A stretch of DNA of 5,107 bases from the NCBI GenBank assembly GCA_027482985.1, contig JAIXVO010000170.1, positions 1 through 5,107 on the forward strand, given 5' to 3'. The first letter of the stretch is position 1. Every line of letters starts with the position of its first letter. This document shows, in pieces, positions 1 through 5,107 of the stretch. The position numbers and the translations under genes were made by a program. The DNA comes from Cyanobacteriota bacterium (GTDB lineage: Bacteria > Cyanobacteriota > Cyanobacteriia > Leptolyngbyales > Leptolyngbyaceae). A model generated the notes under the pieces. It saw only the letters and a program-made list of their open reading frames with translations. It did no database searches and had not been told where the DNA came from.

Positions 1-395
1 AAGCCGGGAATCCGCTGATTGCCATCAATGAGACAAAGGTCAGGCTTGACTGGCAGGCGGTTGATGGCGCGTTTCATTGCCAGCAGAGAGGCTTGCAAAA
101 TGTTGAAGCGATCGATTTCGCGGACTGAGGCATAGCCAATGCGACAGGCGATCGCGAGTTCGTAAATCAGTTGCACGCGATCGCGGCGTTGTGCGACGGA
201 CAATTGTTTGCTATCTCTGACTCCCGCCGCCGTTAATGGCTCCAATGCTGCATCAGGCAAAATCACGGCGGCTGCTACCACAGGTCCAAATAACGCACCT
301 CGTCCGACTTCATCCACCCCTGCTACGATTCCGGGTGAGTCAGGGAGGCTGAGAAGACTCAGTTGATGATTGTTTGGGCGAGATTGACGCGGCAT
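1..395 (-). CDS. rnhB: Ribonuclease HII, N-terminal 131 residues (3' end beyond window)
   Basis: RNase HII is a cytoplasmic enzyme that cuts the RNA strand of RNA:DNA hybrids and incises at single ribonucleotides embedded in DNA, starting ribonucleotide excision repair. Translating the minus strand from the ATG at 395-393 gives [12 protein letters not shown], then the family signature [15 protein letters not shown] at residues 25-39. D28 and E29 are the first two catalytic acids, followed by the conserved DSKQLS (61-66). [10 protein letters not shown] (122-131) carries the third acid, D124. The fourth catalytic Asp and the C-terminus lie past the window edge; family members are usually about 190-220 residues. 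No Shine-Dalgarno sequence precedes the ATG, which is not unusual in cyanobacteria. The ATG is chosen because it is the only ATG in the stop-free frame upstream of the signature and leaves a typical short leader of about 24 residues. The gene is in the same direction as rne, after a 443-base gap, and is probably transcribed with it, although a separate promoter is not excluded. Two HIP1 palindromes lie within the gene. Confidence 0.96.
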   Translation of the reverse strand, partial: MPRQSRPNNHQLSLLSLPDSPGIVAGVDEVGRGALFGPVVAAAVILPDAALEPLTAAGVRDSKQLSVAQRRDRVQLIYELAIACRIGYASVREIDRFNILQASLLAMKRAINRLPVKPDLCLIDGNQRIPG

Positions 396-838
396 GGTGC
401 AGCGATGGAAAAACTGCTGGAACTGAGCACTCAAGAACTTGTAGTAATTCGTATCCCGGCATTCAAAATAGTCTGCTGGCGGGACGAATGACCAGTACTG
501 GTTTCGACTGAGGCTAAAACTTTGGTTGTAAAAGGCTTTTCGGCTGATCTCAGACTCTCGCCCTGAATCTCAAAACAGAGCTACTTGAGAACCTGCACGC
601 TTGGGAGTTGCGCGAGTCTTTGACCACAGCCAAGCGTCTGGGCTTGGGTGGCAGCCCCCCAAACCCCCCGAATTCAGGGGGCGGTTGCGTCCCCCGAACC
701 CCCCCCAAAGGGCAACGCTGGGGCTTCGCAAAAAGTCGCTAGTGGTGACGTTGTTGAAGTTGTCCCTAGAGGTGAGCCTAAGTTGAAGCTGATGATGTCC
801 ATTCACCCAGATCTGAGATGTGATGCTTCTGCCAGTTC
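396..838. other. rne-rnhB intergenic region, no convincing gene
   Basis: This stretch separates the rne stop codon from the rnhB start. The short ORFs on either strand show no recognisable family; the minus-strand frame at 806-570 is largely a translation of the G-run repeat (Gly-rich GGFGG and GGLGG segments). From 570 to 396 the minus strand is stop-free in frame with rnhB but has no ATG or GTG. I see no hairpin followed by a T-tract that would clearly terminate rne transcripts. The main content is the C-run/G-run repeat at 651-712. A small palindrome, CAGATCTG (808-815), lies just past the rne stop. Confidence 0.7.
651..712. repeat. C-run/G-run intergenic repeat with overlapping inverted repeats and G-quadruplex potential
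   Basis: On the plus strand, C-runs lie at 655-660 (6), 664-669 (6), 691-695 (5) and 699-706 (8), with one G-run at 677-681 (5). On the minus strand, which is the sense of rne-rnhB mRNA, this gives four long G-runs; the outer pairs are joined by 3-base loops (TTC and TTT). The block CCCCCCGAATTCAGGGGG (664-681) is an 18-base inverted repeat with one mismatched pair, centred on GAATTC. The same G-run can instead pair with 691-695 across a 9-base loop. The AAA and GAA spacers between C-runs make the element look like a repeated unit. It resembles dispersed intergenic repeats of cyanobacteria, but its genome copy number cannot be seen here. Confidence 0.6.
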
Positions 839-2983
839 TTAAGTGGCGGAAGAGCGACGGCGGCGACGACGGGGAACCCCATTGCCCGCATCGGATTCAG
901 CGTCTGCGGGATCAGTTACCTCGATCGCCAGTTCTGGTTCTGGTGCCGCTACGGGTTCGTCTTCATCCTCATCGTCGTCCTCGACTGCGGTGAAATCAGG
1001 GGCGATCGCGATAGGGTCTGGTTCCTCATCCGCCTCATCCGTTGCGGGTAAGGCGGGTGCTTCTCCGGGTAAGACCACTGAAATCAGGGCTGTGCGGGGA
1101 TTCTTGACCTCTTGCTGGGCTAACACCAATGGCGAAATGCCCATCCACGCATATACATCCTGTTCGTCGGGTGACATTTCTACCGTCACCAGTTCGGGTG
1201 GTTCGGTGGGTTTCGGTTCCCGCCGCGATCGCCCGCGTTTTTCCTCAACTTCAACGGGTGCGGCTTCTTTCTCAAATGTGGGTTCGGGCAACTCTGCCGT
1301 TTCTCGTTCCGGTGGTGCTTCCCCGCGCCGACCGCGACCACGACCGCGACCCCGCACCGGTTCTGGCCGTAACTTGGGTTCGCTGACTTCTTCTGGCTCA
1401 TTATCTGACTCGCCGCCCCCATTGCCGTCAAAGGCAGGGGTGGGTTGACCATATCGCCCTTCTTCCCAACCCCCACGACTGCCGCCGCTGCCCCGTTCCC
1501 GGTTCAACTCTTCGCCGACCCGACGACGACGGCGGCGACGGTTGTTGTTCCCCCCATCGGGATAACTGGGGTGGGTGGAAAATTCTGGCCCATCTTCCTC
1601 TTCTTCCTCATCCCGACCTTCCCAGGGCAATTCCATCGGCAGCGGGATGTCCGGCAAATCGCGACCCCGGCTACTGCGATCGAGGCGAGACTCCCGGAAA
1701 GCAGTGGTCGGCACCCGTTCTGGCGCTTCTTCTTCGGCTCCATCGGCTTCGCCGGGGAGGTGGACGAGATGACCTAAGCCGCCACACGTAGGACAGGGAC
1801 GACCAAACAATTCGTAAATATTTTTGCCCTGCCGTTTGCGGGTCAGTTCAATTAGCCCCAATTCGGTCAGTTGGGCAATTTGAGGACGGGCTTTATCCGA
1901 TCGCAGGGCTCGGTTGAAATGCTCCAGCACTTGCAATTGGTCACGCCGAGACTCCATATCAATAAAGTCCACAATAATTACCCCTGCAATGTTGCGGAGT
2001 CGCAGTTGCCGGGCAATTTCGGTCGCGGCTTCGCAGTTGGTCCAGAGGACTGTTTCCCGGGCTGTAGCGGAGCGGGTGAACGATCCGGAGTTGACATCAA
2101 TCACGGTCAGCGCTTCGGTGCGTTCGATGATGATGTAGCCACCAGAAGGCAGATCGACGCGAGGTTTGAGGGCTTCGCGAATGGCGGCATTGACGCGGAA
2201 ATATTCCAGGACGGGAATGCGATCGCGGTGTTGATCGATCAGCACGCCTTGTGGCAACTTGCCGCCGCCCCAGGTCATCAGATGTTGTTTAACACGACGC
2301 AATCCCGTGTGGGAATCGACCACGATGCGATTGACATCATTGCTGTAAACGTCTCGCAGCACCCGTTGGATGAAATCATCATCCCGGTTCAGCAGTGCCG
2401 GAGCGCGATTCGAGCCGCCTTCCCGACAAATGCTGTCCCATTGTTCCTGCAAGGCTTCCAGATCTTCGATGATGGCATCTTCCGGCATCCCTTCTGCTTC
2501 TGTCCGCACCACCATGCCCATGCCATCCGGCTTAATCAGAATCGCCAGGGCGCGTAACCGATTCCGTTCATTTTCATTCCGAATCCGGCGGGACAGATTC
2601 ACACCTTTACCATGGGGCATCAATACCAAATAGCGTCCCGGCAAGGACAAATTCCCGGTTAAGCGCGGCCCTTTGTTGCCAGTGGGTTCTTTCATCACCT
2701 GCACCAGCACTTTCTGCTGCGGGCGCAAAAGTTCCGTAATCGACCCAGCCTGTCGTTGCAATTTCAACGGCCCCAAATCACTCACATGAATGAAGCCGTT
2801 CCGTTCGGTATCCCCAATGTTGACAAAGGCGGCATCAATCCCCGGCAATACGTTTTCCACCACCCCCAGGTAAACATCGCCGACCTGATGCGTCCCCGTA
2901 GCGACAATAAGTTCCTGGATTTGATCTTCGGAAAAGACGGCAGCGATGCGATGCTGCTCTGCGATAATAATTTGCTTGGGCAT
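839..2983 (-). CDS. rne: Ribonuclease E/G (cyanobacterial RNase E)
   Basis: A single-strand endoribonuclease that starts mRNA decay and matures stable RNAs; it normally works as a tetramer and can scaffold other RNA enzymes. The 714 residues begin at an ATG with a GAGGA ribosome site six bases upstream. An S1 RNA-binding domain spans roughly residues 35-120 (GDVYLGVVENVLPGIDAAFV, then NGFIHVSDL). The DNase I-like catalytic part holds the two metal-binding motifs IDVNSGS (D296) and VDFIDM (D339/D342). CPTCGG (C397, C400) is the zinc-link that joins protomers. From about residue 410 the protein is a low-complexity tail: seven Arg at 482-488, an RG-repeat at 544-553, the ordered-looking patch EQDVYAWMGISPLVL (607-621), an acidic stretch (648-690), and a terminal RRRRRRSSAT. 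In cyanobacteria that last nonapeptide is known to bind polynucleotide phosphorylase. There is no E. coli-type membrane helix or long degradosome scaffold. The length fits cyanobacterial RNase E (roughly 600-700 residues). Long plus-strand ORFs opposite it are shadows. Confidence 0.98.
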   Translation of the reverse strand: MPKQIIIAEQHRIAAVFSEDQIQELIVATGTHQVGDVYLGVVENVLPGIDAAFVNIGDTERNGFIHVSDLGPLKLQRQAGSITELLRPQQKVLVQVMKEPTGNKGPRLTGNLSLPGRYLVLMPHGKGVNLSRRIRNENERNRLRALAILIKPDGMGMVVRTEAEGMPEDAIIEDLEALQEQWDSICREGGSNRAPALLNRDDDFIQRVLRDVYSNDVNRIVVDSHTGLRRVKQHLMTWGGGKLPQGVLIDQHRDRIPVLEYFRVNAAIREALKPRVDLPSGGYIIIERTEALTVIDVNSGSFTRSATARETVLWTNCEAATEIARQLRLRNIAGVIIVDFIDMESRRDQLQVLEHFNRALRSDKARPQIAQLTELGLIELTRKRQGKNIYELFGRPCPTCGGLGHLVHLPGEADGAEEEAPERVPTTAFRESRLDRSSRGRDLPDIPLPMELPWEGRDEEEEEDGPEFSTHPSYPDGGNNNRRRRRRRVGEELNRERGSGGSRGGWEEGRYGQPTPAFDGNGGGESDNEPEEVSEPKLRPEPVRGRGRGRGRRGEAPPERETAELPEPTFEKEAAPVEVEEKRGRSRREPKPTEPPELVTVEMSPDEQDVYAWMGISPLVLAQQEVKNPRTALISVVLPGEAPALPATDEADEEPDPIAIAPDFTAVEDDDEDEDEPVAAPEPELAIEVTDPADAESDAGNGVPRRRRRRSSAT

Positions 2984-2989
2984 TCAAGT

Positions 2990-2994
2990 TCCTC
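2990..2994 (-). promoter_or_regulatory. Ribosome binding site of rne
   Basis: The minus strand reads GAGGA, followed by six bases (ACTTGA) and then the ATG at 2983. This is good complementarity and spacing to the 16S rRNA 3' end, and it supports the chosen rne start. rnhB lacks such a site. Confidence 0.75.
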
Positions 2995-3248
2995 AAAATT
3001 GGCGATCGCTTTGAGGGCACTTCAACGACCTCTCAAGCGGCTTCAGTAATAGTTAAGACACCTACGAAATCACGGAGCTACGCAGATGCAAAAGAGCGTT
3101 CTAGCTGCGACCCGGAGGATAACCATCCTGGAGTGACTAGCAACGAAATACATCACTTAGCTCAACACTTGCGCCAACACATGACCACCCATCAGCTTTT
3201 GGGTATCAAGTCCTGCTAAAAAGTAGAAATCCTGGGGAAGCGTGCTGC

Positions 3249-3297
3249 GACAGACCCGACACTAAATAGATGGCGATTTCCCGCAGTTGTGTCTGTC
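3249..3297 (-). promoter_or_regulatory. Stem-loop at the 5' end of the rne leader
   Basis: GACAGAC (3249-3255) and GTCTGTC (3291-3297) are perfect 7-bp complements. In RNA sense, the stem continues inward with ACA/TGT and CT/AG pairs around small bulges, ending in GCG-GGAAAT-CGC. It begins about 20 bases from the predicted transcript start. A 5'-proximal stem could limit access of 5'-end-sensing RNase E, but no covariation can be checked here. Confidence 0.4.
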
Positions 3298-3324
3298 AAT
3301 TCGCAACAACTTCTGTTGAAAAGC

Positions 3325-3353
3325 ATTATAACGCGGCGCGACTGGTGTGCTAC
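3325..3353 (-). promoter_or_regulatory. Predicted promoter of rne (-10 TATAAT)
   Basis: The minus strand has a perfect consensus -10 hexamer TATAAT at 3330-3325. With a 17-base spacer, the -35 position (3353-3348) reads GTAGCA, a poor match to TTGACA. The sequence further upstream (about 3354-3372) is A/T-rich and could act as an UP-like element. There is no other clear promoter in the 534-base gap. The likely start is the A near 3317. Confidence 0.55.
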
Positions 3354-3376
3354 TAAAATTCAAAAATCAATACGCA

Positions 3377-3408
3377 GGAGTCAGAAGTCAGGAGTCAGGA
3401 GTCAGGAG
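3377..3408. repeat. Heptanucleotide tandem repeat (GGAGTCA)n, 4.5 units
   Basis: Four 7-bp units lie in a row on the plus strand: GGAGTCA, GAAGTCA, GGAGTCA and GGAGTCA, followed by a partial GGAG. It belongs to the class of short tandemly repeated repetitive (STRR) heptamers described in cyanobacteria. It sits just upstream of the predicted rne promoter and downstream of the radical SAM gene. A second array of the same unit, in the opposite orientation, lies inside that gene at 4460-4515. Confidence 0.85.
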
Positions 3409-3416
3409 GACTGTAG

Positions 3417-3437
3417 AGACGTACCGCTGGTACGTCT
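3417..3437. repeat. Perfect inverted repeat, possible dispersed-repeat hairpin
   Basis: AGACGTACC (3417-3425) and GGTACGTCT (3429-3437) form a perfect 9-bp stem with a 3-base loop, preceded by GTAG. It lies about 80 bases after the stop codon of the radical SAM gene. The form (GTAGAGACGTACC...) resembles small palindromic elements scattered between cyanobacterial genes. No T-run follows on either strand, so it is not a standard intrinsic terminator, though it could stabilise an mRNA 3' end. Confidence 0.6.
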
Positions 3438-3462
3438 TGCTTGGATTTGAGCAGGAGCAGGT

Positions 3463-3487
3463 AGGGGCAATGCCTTGTGCTTGCCCT
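3463..3487. repeat. Second imperfect hairpin repeat (GGGGCAA/TTGCCC)
   Basis: GGGCAA (3465-3470) pairs with TTGCCC (3481-3486) across a 10-base loop, within a GTAGGGGCAATGCC context reminiscent of small palindromic or MITE-like elements between cyanobacterial genes. It lies 31 bases after the radical SAM gene's stop codon. Together with the 3417-3437 stem it makes a compact repeat-rich 3' flank. No T-tract follows on the minus strand. Confidence 0.4.
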
Positions 3488-3517
3488 GGATTGGAGTAGT
3501 TGCAGCGGGAGAGAGAA

Positions 3518-5107
<1,590 letters not shown>

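Larger units (their letters stand above)
2984..3317 (-). promoter_or_regulatory. Putative long 5' leader of rne mRNA
   Basis: If transcription starts 7-8 bases after the -10 box at 3330-3325 (an A at about 3317), the rne mRNA has an untranslated leader of about 334 bases. It contains a long-range stem near its 5' end (3297-3291 with 3255-3249), a small hairpin AGGAT-loop-ATCCT around 3116-3129, several A/U-rich single-stranded-looking stretches that could be RNase E sites, and two small upstream ORFs (3192-3157 and 3153-3070). The E. coli rne leader is about 360 bases and mediates feedback cleavage by RNase E; the same role here is inference. One HIP1 palindrome lies at 3002-3009. No known riboswitch or small-RNA family is recognised. 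Confidence 0.5.

Noticed and set aside
570..806. 78-codon minus-strand ORF between rne and rnhB
   Set aside because: Its central part is a translation of the G-run repeat and the rest shows no family features; I treat it as non-coding.
808..815. CAGATCTG palindrome after the rne stop as an operator or terminator
   Set aside because: An 8-base palindrome alone is too short and common to support a function.
843..1448. 201-codon plus-strand ORF opposite the rne 3' half
   Set aside because: Its Ser/Arg-rich product is the antisense shadow of the Arg/Glu/Asp-rich RNase E tail, and no recognisable domain is present.
1871..2557. 228-codon plus-strand ORF opposite the RNase E catalytic region
   Set aside because: It lies wholly opposite strongly conserved rne codons, has no recognisable family and no supporting context.
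3377..3408. CRISPR-like array
   Set aside because: Units are 7 bp and contiguous with no unique spacers; this is a simple tandem repeat.
3417..3437. Intrinsic terminator of the radical SAM gene
   Set aside because: The stem is strong but neither strand has a T-run after it, so a Rho-independent terminator cannot be claimed.

Overview
The window looks like cyanobacterial chromosome. The evidence is nine exact copies of the HIP1 palindrome GCGATCGC in 5.1 kb, an RNase E tail ending in the cyanobacterial PNPase-binding signature RRRRRRSSA, and heptanucleotide tandem repeats (GGAGTCA) of the kind common in filamentous and other large-genome cyanobacteria. The genus cannot be named from this sequence alone; a Leptolyngbya/Oscillatoriales-type organism is only a guess.

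All three supported genes lie on the minus strand, so the transcriptional order runs from high to low coordinates. From 5107 to 3518 is the C-terminal part of a radical SAM protein of unknown function (TIGR03960-like) fused to a DUF2344/TIGR03936 domain; its N-terminus lies outside the window. From 3517 to 2984 is a 534-base non-coding stretch holding two hairpin-forming repeat-like segments, a GGAGTCA-type tandem repeat, a good -10 box and what looks like a long structured leader. From 2983 to 839 is a complete rne gene (RNase E/G, 714 residues). From 838 to 396 is a gap containing a strikingly G-rich (minus strand), hairpin-capable repeat. From 395 to 1 is the first 131 codons of rnhB (RNase HII).

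The theme is RNA metabolism. RNase E is the main endoribonuclease of mRNA decay and RNA maturation, and RNase HII removes ribonucleotides and RNA:DNA hybrids from DNA. The radical SAM-DUF2344 protein has no established reaction, but its place next to an RNase E/G gene is a recurring arrangement in this family. The long leader upstream of rne would suit feedback control of RNase E on its own mRNA, as known in E. coli; here that is inference.

I see no transposase, CRISPR array, phage gene, tRNA or rRNA. The most unusual feature is an eight-unit, 7-bp tandem repeat inside the radical SAM-DUF2344 reading frame. It encodes a repeating heptapeptide, and any change in copy number not divisible by three would shift the frame and remove the downstream domain. 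I see no convincing undescribed multi-gene system.
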